A DNA stretch of 64,000 nt, taken from NCBI GenBank assembly GCA_021234155.1, contig JAJEKV010000002.1, positions 9,138,409 through 9,202,408 of the forward strand, in the 5' to 3' direction. Origin of the DNA: Isoetes taiwanensis. Lineage: Eukaryota > Streptophyta > Lycopodiopsida > Isoetales > Isoetaceae. Within the stretch, counting starts at the first letter, position 1. Each line of letters starts with the position of its first letter. Of the stretch, positions 12,160 to 23,283 are shown piece by piece. A model generated the notes under the pieces. That model did not search any database. It was given only the letters and a program-made list of their open reading frames with translations, and was not told the DNA's origin. A program made the translations under genes and the position numbers.

Positions 12160-13330
12160 CTAAAAGAAAAAAATATGTATATCGGGCGACAAAAATGGTG
12201 GAGGGGAGTTATTCTTTGAATCCAAAAGCAATTTTAGACGATTGAAACCGGTGTAAAACAAGAAGCGATTTTAGAAACTAATAATGCCTTATTGGGCCAA
12301 GTCATAAGCTTTATCATGTATCACGGTATTCCGATATAGAAGAGATCCACATATCTCTTGGTGAATATGAGTTTCCCTCTAGATGATTTGGAACAGGGTT
12401 TGGAAGTAAAGTGGCAAATGGTAAAGGCGGTGATGCACGAAGGTTAGTTCGCGAGAGATGTTCAAATGGGGTACGGAGTTTAACCCATGCAATGTTGTTG
12501 AAACTAAGTAGAAATGCAGCTTTAAAAAGGGGCTTTCCCCACTTTCGTGGCAAGTCAGCGAGTAATCATTATACAAGGCGGCGGGGAGAGCGATAGGATC
12601 AGTCAATTATAGAATGATTATATATGATTTCACGGTTTTGCGGTATATGTGGGCCCGGAAGAGGGAATGGAGTTAGGGCCATGGGGCAAAAAGCGGGGAT
12701 TTAGACTTTGAAGCGGTCTACCATAAGATCATTTGATAACTCTGCGTGCCGCAATGGAATTGATTATTGGCAAAAAGGCCTTTATATGCTCTTTTGTGGA
12801 TTATGCTAAAACCTTTGACACGATGAAATAGACATACTCTAACGCGAATGGAGCTAATGGCGGGGTTCAATGGAGTTAAGACAATGGTCAAGATATTATT
12901 ATATAAGAAAGTCTTGGTACAACTTTCTCCCCTTATGTCAATGAATGTGAAGATTATTTGTGGTGAGTATCACGAGTCAGCGAGGGCTGCCCTTATCTCC
13001 TACATTGTTTGGGTTGTTTATGGTAGGCGGAAAAGCGGATGATGGAACATGGAGGATGGACATTGAGTGAATAGCTGCCATGAGTATTGCTTTTGCTTTA
13101 TCACGGATAAGCGTGATCATCCTATCGCTTCGATAGCAGGAATCTGAGAAACATTTGGATGCTCTACGGCGCATTTTGTGATAGCAAAAGGATACAAGTG
13201 AATTTACTTAAAAACAAAATTGATAGTCTTTGGAGCTAATAAAATGAGAACATGGCATTTTATTATAAGGGCATGTCGATTAAGGTTGGTAAACTTCGTA
13301 TAAAATATCTGGGAATTAAGAGTTGACAAG
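12160..13330 (+). pseudogene. LINE reverse transcriptase, copy C
   Basis: KKAFICSFVDYAKTFDTM (12769-12825) matches RT block A (FVDYxKAFDT). MELMAGFNGVKTMVKILLYKK follows. At 12983-13020 one frame gives GLPLISYIVWVVYG where GCPLSPxLFxLFI is expected. At 13090-13120 the YADD box is unreadable because of the string tttatcacggataagcg. GAFCDSKRIQVNLLKNKI lies just after it. The enzyme copies LINE RNA at the nicked target; this copy is broken. Confidence 0.75.
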
Positions 13331-13435
13331 AGCCCTAAAATTTGGAATGGTATGAAACCGCAGCGAGTGAATACGGGCACGAAAGCCTTATCTGACATAC
13401 AGCGTCCGAGTGGTGGCGAATTTGGAATTTTAACA

Positions 13436-13640
13436 TGAAAGATGTTATATAAGGCGGCAATGCGGGCGGTATTGCTATATATGGATGTGAGGTTTGGGGG
13501 CGGGGCTTGGCTGACAGCCCGACACATGGAAAAAGGTAAGGAGAAAGTGCAAAAAGAAGAAGTTTTGAGAGCTGATTTGGGTACAAAGCGCCAAAACTCA
13601 GGTATGATATCTTTCTTTAGCCGGAGATGGCTGGTATATT
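13436..13640 (+). pseudogene. LINE ORF2 post-RT block, copy C
   Basis: MLYKAAMRAVLLYMDVRFGG, then RHMEKGKEKVQKEEVLRADLG: the block (MLYKxLVxPVLLYGCEVWG...KVQK) that follows the RT in this LINE group, also visible in copies B and D. Confidence 0.7.
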
Positions 13641-14371
13641 TACTTTTGTTGAAGCTGTGTAAGTTATCCCGCGTGTCTTTATAAAGGAATCTCGATTTGA
13701 AGCGATGATAGTTTACCACGTTTGGCAATAGAGGGAACAAGGGGAAGGGTTGGTATGCTGATGTGGAGGGAATGGATGTGGAAGTGGGGACTAAATATCA
13801 CGAGGATTTGTATATACATCATAAAGATATCACGGACGTGGAGTTGAGAACATGTTACTAGGAAGAATTGGAGAGTTCGAGGAAATAAAGAAAGTTCTAC
13901 CCGGCCGGTATATTTAACGAGAACTCAAGAGGCCAAATAATATACGAGAGAAAGGTATTTCTTTTGAAACTTAAGACCTCCATTAGCAGGAGAATGAGAC
14001 TTAGTTACGCCTGAGGGCTTGGGGTGGAAGTTGGTAGATGGGGGGGATATCATGAAATGAGGCTACCAAGAGTGTAATATCACGAGGAAGTGGAGGGCCG
14101 AGCAGCACTATTAGCTCTTAAGATGCCAGCTTATGTGGAGATCGAAGCAATTTTAATCACCGGTGTCAACTCTATTGGAGTTTTAATTTGGAAGGTAAAC
14201 TTATTGGAAAATTCACTTAAAGAGATGTCACGAATGAGAGGGAATAAATTAGCCATAATTCATTGATGAGAGAAGATTTGGGAGAAGAGGCTAATGCATT
14301 GTGTGTCACAGAAGATGCATTACTTAGATGATATTTTCTATAATGTTGAATGTACTTGTTGAGCGTCTCAT

Positions 14372-14385
14372 AGACACGGTGGTCT
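14372..14385 (+). other. LINE 3' hairpin, copy C
   Basis: AGACACGGTGGTCT, identical to that of copy A although the flanks have diverged. Followed by gtgaataaaaaagcatttcat and the CT tail. Confidence 0.65.
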
Positions 14386-14407
14386 GGGGCGTGAATAAAA
14401 AAGCATT

Positions 14408-14410
<3 letters not shown>

Positions 14411-14491
<81 letters not shown>

Positions 14492-14497
14492 CTCTCC
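14411..14497. repeat. (CT)n microsatellite, LINE tail
   Basis: Nearly pure CT over about 85 bp with three cc interruptions, directly after TTTCA at the end of copy C. Confidence 0.95.
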
Positions 14498-15170
14498 TTT
14501 TCTTTTTAAGGATAAGCAAATTAGGTAATTGAGACTATAAATACTTAGGGCTGGGGTGTGGATAAGAGTCCTAATAGAATCGAGGCGGAGTTAGTGCCAC
14601 AATTAAATCTTTGGCCTAAAAGCTCTATATGCTATCACGGAAGGGAGGGTGTGTCAATCGCGACATTTGGAATTTTTGAGATGAAGCGTATGCTTTATAA
14701 AGTCCTTGTATACAGAGCCGGTAAGTACTTTATGGTTCTGCTTGAGGTGTAGGGGCGAACCTTGCCAATGATAGTTGGAGAAAGGTGGAAAGAGATACAA
14801 TTTTTTTCCTGCGAGCTAGGGGCGAAGATGCAAACACCATCACGACATGATGCTTTCGTGGAGTGTGGGATGATGTCCTTAGGCCAGAAGTAACTGTAGA
14901 CTTTCACGCTACATGTGTAAAATCTTATATAATGTCTGAAACAATAGCCTTTGAGACTTATGGAGGAAACCCGGAGAAGGGTTGGTATCACCGGATGTTA
15001 GTAGGTGAAGCATAGAGATGGGGATGAACATTGAAATCTGAGATTTCAAGGAAGATATTGAAGGGTGGGTTGAGAAAGAGCTTCCTAGACAAGTCGTTGC
15101 CAAAGCTTTCTTTGGAACCAATTTGTTGTCGAAAACAACAACCATCGATTTGCCCACGTTGCTTATTTTA
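14498..15170 (+). mobile_element. 5'-truncated LINE fragment, post-RT region
   Basis: Starting just after the CT tract, the + strand reads YKYLGLG, KSLALKALY-like (kaLYAI with ctatcacgg in place of atcgcg), MKRMLYKVLVYRAG, NDSWRKVERDTIFFL and FETYGGNPEKGWYHRMLVGEA in alternating frames. These blocks follow the RT in copies B, C and D. It is thus another LINE whose 5' truncation point coincides with the end of a CT tract. Its 3' end is not recognisable; sequence after about 15170 is unassigned. Confidence 0.6.
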
Positions 15171-15301
15171 TTGGGGCTAGAAGATAGTCCCCTTGCTCAA
15201 AATGTCGAAGTGGTCCCCGACCAACACTTGTCGTCGTTTTGAGCAGGGACTCCCCATCGAGAGACTCTTTTGCCTAGTTTCTTTCTTGTGTGCAAGCCGT
15301 A

Positions 15302-15316
15302 GAGAAGAGAGAGAAG

Positions 15317-15348
<32 letters not shown>
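15302..15348. repeat. (GA)n tract, tail of a - strand LINE
   Basis: Interrupted then pure GA, i.e. a CT tail read on the - strand. It is followed by atgaaatgaaatggaaatg, the reverse of TTTCA repeats. Confidence 0.9.
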
Positions 15349-15830
15349 TGAAATGAAATGGAAATGAAAATTTTATTTAGATCTCTGAGGCCAGCAGACC
15401 TATGAGACATTACAATGTACACTCAAAGATTATAAAACAAGTCATCGATTGTCTTAGGGAATAGCTGTGAACCCTCTATCTCCAGCTCTTCCATTGCTTT
15501 TGTTTTTGAGACGGAGTCATCCATCTAGTTGAGGGATATCAACAATGCACCCCTCTATAGGTGATCTGGATGCGAAAAAAAACCTTCCAAAGAAACTGAC
15601 GCTAATCCCAGCTTGCTTGGCTCTTACCTCCGTCATGTGACACCAAAGTAGGACATGAGCCTCATCCTCCACCCACTTCTTCATTACAGATGATACCTAA
15701 AGTTGGTGATAGATGTCTACCCATTTTCAATTTCCCTTGTGTAAATTCGATGTGAACCACGGTAGAGTATTCTAGCAATTGCTTGCCTATGTTTCAACGA
15801 TGCTCGGTTCCATAAGATATTGCGGTGTCC
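15349..15830 (-). mobile_element. 5'-truncated LINE on the - strand
   Basis: The - strand carries, reading toward lower coordinates: HRQAIARILYRGSHRI, then KKWVEDEAHVLLWCHMT (about 15690-15625, the conserved C-terminal ExEDExHxLLxC block), then FFASRSP and a stop-bearing tail. The hairpin AGGTCTGCTGGCCT (15401-15388), taaataaaa, TTTCA units and the (CT)n tail follow. It is oriented opposite to its neighbours but has the same terminal layout. Confidence 0.65.
15388..15401 (-). other. LINE 3' hairpin, - strand copy
   Basis: On the - strand AGGTC pairs with GGCCT (5 bp, one G-T) around TGCT. The loop and stem sequence differ from copies A and C while the structure is kept, which suggests compensatory change. 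Confidence 0.55.
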
Positions 15831-16630
15831 GCAAAGAAGGATTTATCGAGCCCTATAGAACTCTTTCTTCTGTTGGTGGCGAGGGAAATCGGTAGGAAGG
15901 TTAGATTTACAGCGGTTGAGTTTGGAAACAAGGGAATCAATGATTCAGAGGAAGCGAAGTCGAATTTGAACTCAATGCACTCTGTGCTAAACCCGTTCCG
16001 AGAAGGTGCAAATCACACACAAAGATGATGTTTGGAGTCACGGCTTATTACAACAAATTGAGATCTGCTTGGCCGAGGATCTTGGAAATTCGTCTTGCAA
16101 ATCGAGAATATAGTAATGATGAAATTGATGCAAACATTGGAGAGCCGATACACAAGGAAGCGACAAAGAAAGATTCAAAAGCGTAAAGTGCCTTGCAACA
16201 AATTTCTAGCTCTTTATGCAGTTGTTATAAGTTTCTTCTTTGCCGATTCTTTTTGCCTTGTTGTAGGTCTCATTTTGTTGCAGCAAATACTCTTTCTCAT
16301 TGTGACCTGTCTAGATTACAAACTTACGGCCCCAACCCTTGACCTCCTTATAGACCTTCACGGACACGGATTCTTTGCTTGCTCCATGCGTAAGCAGAGA
16401 GCTTTGAAGAAACAATGGATTTACAAAAGGCAAAAGAGGCAACAAAGCTGCACTTATTTAGGGTGGGTACCGAACAATATAATCCAAGTGTTTTTGACAA
16501 TTTTTTTTGAAAAAATAGGTGGAAACATCTATATAAGATAGAGATTGTCGTCTTTACATCTACATCTAAGCATCTTATTTTAAGATCGCACATCTTAAGA
16601 ACAGGGTGGAAATCGAGGAAATTTAAGGCA
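15831..16630. other. no recognised gene
   Basis: An open frame of 148 codons on + (16095-16541) with a hydrophobic middle (ISFFFADSFCLVVGLILLQQ). The AT-rich composition and lack of any family signal suggest chance or a decayed element. Confidence 0.3.
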
Positions 16631-16705
16631 ATAGCCCGAATGATAAAAAGAGCTTTCCAAAGGGAATGGGAAGGTGAGTCTCAGAACTAGGAAGTAGGCC
16701 ATGAG

Positions 16706-17560
16706 AATTATGGTATGGAATATCAACTAGTTGAGCAGTGTTGAAAAAGATCTATGATGGAAGATGTTCTTGCATCAATGCGGCATGGCGTATTTTATAG
16801 AAACATGGAACGCATGAAGAGTTTGGTTTGTCGGATATTCCGAGGGTATTTGTATCTCACGCACTGGATTTTGAATAGGAAAGGGGTGGAGAAGAAGGAA
16901 TGCGGAGGGATTGCTTGTTGAGAGTGCACTTGCCGTGTGTAGTAGTTAAGTACTCCAAACAATACATTTGGTTAGAATGCGAGGAAAGGCCGTGCAAGGT
17001 TTTACATGCGCCAAATATTTATTTTCGCCCTACGAAGCAACCAACATATCACATGTATGAATTGAATATGGATGATCGGTTGAGGAACGAGCAAGATGTG
17101 TCGTTATTTTCATGTCTATGGAGATAGATTGCTTATGGGAGAGCGGTGAGAAAATAGAAACCAATAACAATATGGCAATCTGATATGGATGGAGCAAGCG
17201 GGTGAAAGTGAGTTGAGTGACTTAGGTTGGAAACGATTATTTATGGATGGATGGAGTGGTTAATCCTATGGAATAACGTTCTTTTGCATATGTGTAGCGG
17301 ATTAGATTTCTTTGGTATATAATAGGGCCGAGGAAATTACATAAAAACTTTAAATGTACATGTAGTAGAGTATAGTGGATTATTTTGTGCGTGTTTTGTT
17401 TTATTGAGAGTCATTTCTCCACGAGTATTGGATGAGACAAAGTGAATCCGATGGTAATACGTTATTTAGCCCCGACCAGGAGGATAATATGTTGATCAGC
17501 GGCTGACGAGAGATCATGGGATTAAGAGCATTTATGTAGCGGATCCGAATGAGGGCGTGT
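16706..17560 (+). pseudogene. LINE endonuclease domain, copy D
   Basis: MVWNIN at 16709 is the usual start of the endonuclease fold. QCGMAYFIETWNA follows (block with the catalytic Glu, ETW), then GKGWRRRNAEG, then LVRVHLPCVVVKYSKQYIWLE (frames joined), IYFRPTKQPTYHMYE (the YRPT..S block) and, near 17120-17170, a degraded GDxNARTG..IETNNN. This is the apurinic-like endonuclease order of L1-type elements. Several shifts are needed. Confidence 0.7.
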
Positions 17561-17920
17561 ACCTTTGCATGTTTGAAAAGCAATGCGGTAACACGAGAAC
17601 CTGAATGTAGCTAAGTAAAGTTTAAAACTCTATGAGGAATAAAGAAAGGGCTTTATAAAATGCATGTTGGAGCTGTTGGTCGATCCCTTTTAAGTTTGGA
17701 AGAAACTTAGGAAGGCAGCTTAGCGAGATGTCACATTTGTAAGGTTGAGGATCGATTAGTCAATTAAAGAAATTATATATTATATACCAAGGGCGCCACA
17801 TGATGAGGGCAAGAGATGTGAAATGTAGTATGATTTTTTCGATGATGATATCTGATGGGGACTTAGTAAGCTTCGCCCGATAGGAAAGCACGGGATGCAC
17901 CAAGCCCCTAGTAGGAGCTC

Positions 17921-19220
17921 TTGAAGTGGAAGCTGAGACCACCATATGGTGGAACTCTACGTTACCGATCCACAAGGCTAGAGATAAGAAGTGAACCCAA
18001 TAACTCTAGAATGATTATGGTTATTAAGTTGTTAAAGCTCTATACCATTGTAGAACATAAGATTAGCGCGATTATGGGGAGTAATATTAGAGCAAAGGAG
18101 ACGAAAGCGGGTTTAGAGACCCACGAAATCCACAATAGATAATGCATTGCTTTCGGAGATATGATAGAAACTAGGGACGCAAAACCCTTATTTGCTCACG
18201 AGGGGGATGCACTTATACATAAGAGTGCCATCTGCGTTGGGAGGGGTAGCAATCCCCTTGTATAAACGTTTTAGAAACAGATTTGGAAGCCCTTTGTGTA
18301 TAGATATTTGCCAAATGGGTCACCTAAAACACCTAACCCCTAAGTATCGTCGCCAAATGGTCAGAAAAAGGCACCTCAAGGTTGAACTCTCATGGGTTAT
18401 ATTTGATCAAAGTTTAAGTGGACCGGTTTAGGTGGATCAGTACTGCAGTATAGTGGCGGTGAGATTGTTGAATGAGCAAGTGTTGAGTAAAACTATCAAC
18501 TCCATATATTGAGGAATGTAATGAGGAAGTGGTTAAAATATTGGGAGGTTAAGCAAGGATGTCCTCTATCGCCCGACTCTTTTGGCTATGAATTTGGAGG
18601 AATAGGTAGGGAATCTTGAGGAGAAAGGAACTATTAGCTATATTGTTCTTCTTTGTTGTATCTGAGTTGACCTTGTATTGATATCGAGACAAAGGGATGC
18701 AAAAACATCTGGATGCTTTGGGTTTTTTTTGTGAGAGTGGAGGTTATACACGAATCCGAGTAAGACAAAAATAGTGATTTTTGGAACAACACTCGATAAA
18801 AATTATGTTTTCTTCTATAAGGATATGATTGAAGTCTACTGTGATACAAGTATCACGGGAATTGTGGTGGATAAAGTTTTTAGGTGGAATCAATGATGGA
18901 AGCCGGAAGAGGAGGATAAATGGGTAGGCCTTGAGGCTTTTTTGCAATCACGAGAGAGAAAAATGAAGCGAAGCGGATATCACGGAAATTGACTTGAAGA
19001 GGATCTTTGTTTAAGACTTTGAGGTGCAGTGGTGGTGCTATATGGGTGTGAGATGCAGAGTTTTGGGCTTATCACGAGAAGTGGGGCCAAAATTGAAAGG
19101 TCTGGGGAAGAAATTCCTGTGTCTTTGGTATTTGGGCATCAAGATGCAAACCCCATATGAAATGATGCTGGCAGAATGTGTGCCATTAGAGTGCGAGGCT
19201 TTGTGACAATTTCTGACGTA
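17921..19220 (+). pseudogene. LINE reverse transcriptase, copy D
   Basis: PPYGGT..YRSTR then EPNNSRMIMVIKLLKLYTIVEHKISA (17990-18065) equals the NYRxIMVGxxLAKLYAxVLExKIS block; KAGLETHEIHNR equals QAGFR. From 18535 WEVKQGCPLSP with shifts (18540-18575), YIVLLCCI*VDLVLISRQRDA at the YADD site (18640-18690), NPSKTKIVIFGTT (18750-18790), then DKVFRWNQ, WVGLEAF and EVGPKLKGLGKKFLCLWYLGIKMQTPYEMMLAEC. Catalytic aspartates are lost or shifted. Confidence 0.8.
18195..18430. other. possible insertion inside LINE copy D
   Basis: Between the QAGFR-like and GCPLSP-like blocks this stretch has no RT similarity. It contains cacctaaccccta and gtatcgtcgcc strings of different character. RT block A (FVDYxKAFDT) is missing at the expected place, which fits a replacement or insertion. 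Confidence 0.35.
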
Positions 19221-19440
19221 TTTGAGCAAATTAGAGGGCCCGATGGTAGTAATTTTCCTCAGTTGGCTCTAAGGGAGTCGTTTGATAAGGGATGGTATGC
19301 AAATAGTATATTGTAGTTGAGGGAAGTGGGGGGTTAGACATTGAAACGTAGGTCGAATCACGAAAATTCGAGAGAATGGGTTGTAAGAGCGATTGATGGG
19401 CGAATTGTATAGGTAGAGGCATAAAGAAATGTGGCGCTCT

Positions 19441-21720
19441 GAGAAAAGATGAATCCTATGTTGCAGAAGATGTTGATGTCAAGTGGCATGATGTAAAAAT
19501 TGCTTTTTCTTCTTTTAGTTCATTAAAATCTATTTAATTCAATCCAATTCTCTGCTCTCTATCTATATCATCCATATGCATTTTTGCTTGAACATGAAAA
19601 TATTCGCTATATTACATTGTACTCTTTGGGGTGGGGTTTTCATGGTAATTCATGTCTTGTTCTACTATACTGGGTTATATAGGCCATTCAAATTCAATTC
19701 AATCTTCCTAGTAGTAATAACTGTATTAGGCCAATTGTCTTCATGAATGTACATTTTCATTCTAAATTCTATTCTTGGGGACACATATATCCTAAGGTGA
19801 ATTCTCATCCTCCTCTTAGCCAAATAATATAGGACTTTGGTAGGGACAGTTGTTAGTTTGGTGAACTGACTTGCTCATCAAAGAAGGCACACATATTAAT
19901 ATATAGAGTCATCGACACGGCAGCGACCACGACTAAGAACATTGATGCTATAATGGACCAAAAAAGCGCAAAAAAATGGACCCACAAGAGACCGACAAAT
20001 GCAAAGGGCGGTATAAAAGTAGGAATGTGGGAACAAAAGTGTCAGGGAAAACCTAAAGTTGAAATTTCCGTTGTTGTGAAGGGCCCCAACGGCCATCTTT
20101 TGGAATAAGATGTAAAACATTCATTCCCCTTTCTCTTCATGCCTTTCCTATTTTTCCACTCAAGAATGGCCTTAAAGAAGGTAAAAGTATCGTGCTAAAA
20201 ACAAGGTTATTTCTTCGTTTTACCCTTCCCAATACAAAAGGGAAAAGGATTTTGTTGTTGTTGTGTGTGTGTTTGTGTGTGTGTGTATGTTTTTTTTTGG
20301 GGCCCGGAAGAGGCAACCAATCACATCCTCTCAGTGCAAAAGCACAGTCCAACCACATACTCTGTACCTAGTGGAAGCAGCACATCACCCTATTTTGCGA
20401 CACACGCAAAAAAGGGAGATCCCAGTACATATAAGTATTTCCAATTATATGCTTGTCTGCAAAATTTGTATCATATTTTGCCATATTTTTTAGCTTTTTA
20501 GGAACTAATGCCATCACAACTTGTCAGACATCTTTTGTATTTTGCAAAACTCCCAAAAGATTTTCATCATTATAATTGTAAAGGGTGAATTGGCCTCGAG
20601 TTCTCTTTCATCCTTATCCTGATATCTCAATCTATGTCCTCGGTAAATGTTTTTTATGAAGCAAAAGGGCTTGGATAATATTTTAATTGTCAAAACAATC
20701 TATATCTATTGGTACTAGTCAAAAGAAGTTAGCTGTGAATAAGCATAGAGTCACTCTTAAGTTCATGTGACAGAAGAGTGGCATTTGTCCACTTATGTGA
20801 ATAATTGGAGCCTTCTTGAAGATCTCCAAAGATCCACTAGATGGCATGAAGCATAAGCCAATATCTCAAGTGAAGCAAAAGGGTCGCAATTCGGAGGGAA
20901 CCGGAGAGTTTGGCTTGTATGAGAGAGCAAGACATATGCTGCAAGAGGATGCACAGGAGATTCAAAGGCAATGCCTTTAGCTGTAGCTTCCATTCTTATT
21001 GCGTTCACTTTTTGGCGAAGTAGGGTCACCACTAACTGGAAGAAAATGGGATCTGAAACATTGCACTACCTTGCTCTATACGTGTCCGTGTATGTTTGGT
21101 AATGCATACGGGTGGAGACACCATTAGATATTTGTGGTAAAAGTGAATGTACATCTTTCACATATTGGCAACATCTGTATATGAGCAATCCATATACAAA
21201 GTATTGTAGAAAATATGTGTATTTTTCGAGGGAGCCAAGGTCTAGAACATATTGGCAGCATCAGTTTGGAACGTGACAATCCGTATACGTAAATGATGAC
21301 CAGGCTATTTTTTGCCTTTTCAACCAATAGCAAATTGATGCATATCTAGATTCTTTTCATGAATCTGCCCTGCCAATGTTGCGCCTCCGCCTAACAGTGT
21401 CGGGCCCCTTTCCTAGGCCAGAAAATCGCCCAGAGGGGCTATTCCCTACAATAGAATTATATGTATTATCAGAACATATGTCTACGTTGCACAACCTTCT
21501 TGCATAGAGGTTAGTCGAATATGTTTGTAGCTGTGCTATTGTGTGTAAAAGGCAATGTGTGAACCAATATTATGCATTTTCTAATGCAAAAGCTGCAAAT
21601 GACAACGTTCAGGCCAGAAAAAAAGTGCCGTTACACGAAGCATTGGAAGGACAAATAAATACAATTGTCAAAAAAAAGAAAAAGCAAAAGAAATAAAGGG
21701 GGCGAAATCCAAAATAAATG
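19441..21720. other. intergenic, AT-rich; no gene seen
   Basis: No coding-like stretch. It includes a short (TG)n microsatellite (20263-20288), and its 3' part leads into the promoter of the DUF4408/DUF761 gene. Confidence 0.5.
20263..20288. repeat. (TG)n microsatellite
   Basis: About 26 bp of TG with a ttt and a tat interruption. Confidence 0.9.
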
Positions 21721-21780
21721 TCAGCAAAGCCGCGCACCAAAGACCGTCTATTACCCAGCTGTATTTACCAGAATTGTCGC

Positions 21781-21850
21781 CACGTGGAGGCGAAACAGCA
21801 ACGGCCCAAATGGACAGACTTGGCGGTGACGTGTTGGATCTGACGTGGCA
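21781..21850 (+). promoter_or_regulatory. cluster of three ACGT (ABRE/G-box type) elements
   Basis: CACGTGG at 21781, TGACGTGT at 21827 and TGACGTGGCA at 21841, all with an ACGT core within 70 bp. In plants, bZIP factors of the ABF/AREB and HY5 type bind such sites, and two or more close ABREs are typical of abscisic-acid-responsive promoters. They lie 45-115 bp upstream of a possible TATA box and about 550 bp upstream of the coding start. Regulation by ABA or light is inferred, not shown. Confidence 0.6.
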
Positions 21851-21891
21851 GGGGGATCTGACAGGTCAGCAGTTATTATTTTTTTTTTTTG

Positions 21892-21899
21892 GGTATATT
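21892..21899 (+). promoter_or_regulatory. possible TATA box
   Basis: GGGTATATTG after a T tract, about 45 bp downstream of the ACGT cluster and upstream of a CT-rich leader. Spacing suits a start near 21920-21930. Confidence 0.4.
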
Positions 21900-22011
21900 G
21901 TCTGTGGCGCCCCATTTCCTCCTCCTCCCCCCGAAAGCTTGAATCCATCTGCGCCTAAATCGTTTCTTCGATCATACAAATCCGTTGTAAAAGCTTGCTT
22001 GATCCTTGGCT

Positions 22012-22089
22012 ATGGCTGGTCCGTCAAAACCGCCTCCCATGCGCCTGTCTCTTTCCCGGTACTTCCGGCTGGGGGCAAGAACAGAATAA
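22012..22089 (+). CDS. small upstream ORF in the 5' leader (25 aa)
   Basis: ATG at 22012 opens a 25-codon frame (MAGPSKPPPMRLSLSRYF, then a TAA) about 300 bp upstream of the main coding start. It is basic and Pro-rich. It could be a regulatory uORF, a true N-terminal exon spliced to the main ORF, or chance. Confidence 0.3.
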   Translation: MAGPSKPPPMRLSLSRYFRLGARTE

Positions 22090-22395
22090 TCCTCATCGAC
22101 CTTTCGTTTTGCCTCACTTCCAGCGGTTTTGCTTACTATTTGCCCTCTTTCTTATATCCGGTGTTTTCCCTTGTTCTTTGTTTTCCATTTCCATTGAAGT
22201 CTGCTTCTTTGCTTTTCTCGTTCTTTCCTAACCCGACAGGCCGGATCCTGACATTTTCTTTGTGAATATTTGGCTTTCGGGTGATTTGCCCTTTTTTCTG
22301 AATCGGCAGCAGGGGGTATCGGCGTTTTATCATACTTGCTGCCGCTATGGCCTGCGTGATAATTGAAGCTCGGAAGCAGAGTAAATGAAGAAAAT

Positions 22396-23283
22396 ATGCT
22401 TACGATGATCAAGAGAGTAGGGATGAAGCCCTTGGCGGTTGTTATTTTTACGCTCATCTCTGCTCTGCTTCCCTGGGTGTCAAGAAATCTATCAGGTCTA
22501 AACGGGCTGCTAATCTTGGTAGTCCGATCTGGGATATGGAGCTCTCTGCTTCGAATGAAACTGCTACTACGCCAGTTCTTTTGTTCTTATGAACTGTGTA
22601 ATTCTTTCAATCTGGATCAGTTCGAGGCTCCTTTTCCCCGATAAATGAATGGGATCCATAACAAGGAATTCAGTGCAGAGGAGATTCACGATGCGATGAT
22701 CAGATTGAGGCCTATTCCGGCCCCTGCATCCCAACCTAGTATTACCATCAGATCTAACAGAGAATTCAAATGCGCTTCCCTTGTGGGCGATGAAAGTTTC
22801 TTGGTAAATTGCAAGGAAGAAGTGAAAGGCATCAAAATCCAAGCCCTTGATTCCCTTGATACTAATAATCTTGGTTTAGGATTTTCTCCAGAATCCGCTT
22901 GCAGCAATGCCACTGAGGCAAATGCAAAAGAAACAACTACCCATATCCAGATTCAAAAGCAAGAGGCAAAGGAGAAGGTGAATCAATCTGAAGAAGGGAT
23001 TGAGGAAAAAAACAGAGTTTATCATCAAAAGCGCAAGACCAGGCATGCAGTCCGACGTAACAATACAACGACCGCTGTGCATAAACACGTAGATTCAGAT
23101 TTCAAGGTCAATTTCCATAGTCGGGCTTCTTCATTTTCAGCTGCAGTTTCTCCTGGCATGGTGATCAGAGATGTTACATATGCAGAACTTGGCCGGGATG
23201 AGCTGAATGATAGGATTGAGGCCTTCTTTGCCAATTTCTATCAGCAGCTGAAGCTCCAATCCTTACAGGATCGGGGCGAATAA
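22396..23283 (+). pseudogene. DUF4408/DUF761 plant protein gene, frameshifted as read
   Basis: The clearest host gene. From ATG 22396 the frame gives MLTMIKRVGMKPLAVVIFTLISALLPWV in two runs, a hydrophobic N-terminus like DUF4408 proteins. In another frame, about 22565-22625 reads TPVLLFLMNCVILSIWIS, matching the DUF4408 membrane motif TPPYLYxxxNxIIxxIxxSS. The long ORF from 22645 (212 codons) is hydrophilic and ends with GRDELNDRIEAFFANFYQQL, the DUF761 signature (DELNxRVEAFIxKF) of cotton-fibre-expressed-like proteins. Joining these parts needs two frame changes between 22500 and 22645; the first frame hits TAA directly before ATG 22645. Either this is a recent pseudogene, there are assembly indels, or a short intron is missed. 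Function in the family is poorly known: small plant membrane-associated proteins. Confidence 0.65.

Larger units (their letters stand above)
16640..19440 (+). mobile_element. decayed L1-type LINE ORF2 (copy D)
   Basis: Endonuclease, RT and post-RT blocks lie in order over about 2.8 kb with frameshifts and stops. It is the most readable ORF2 in the stack and differs in sequence from copies A to C, so it is another subfamily. It lacks a clear CT tail. The sequence after 19440 has only weak pyrimidine-rich and AATTCAATTCAAT-like strings (19550 and 19690). The segment 18195-18430 does not read as RT and may be an insertion. Confidence 0.85.

Noticed and set aside
20263-20501. ORFs over the (TG)n tract
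   Set aside because: Val/Cys-rich shadows of a microsatellite followed by ordinary intergenic sequence.
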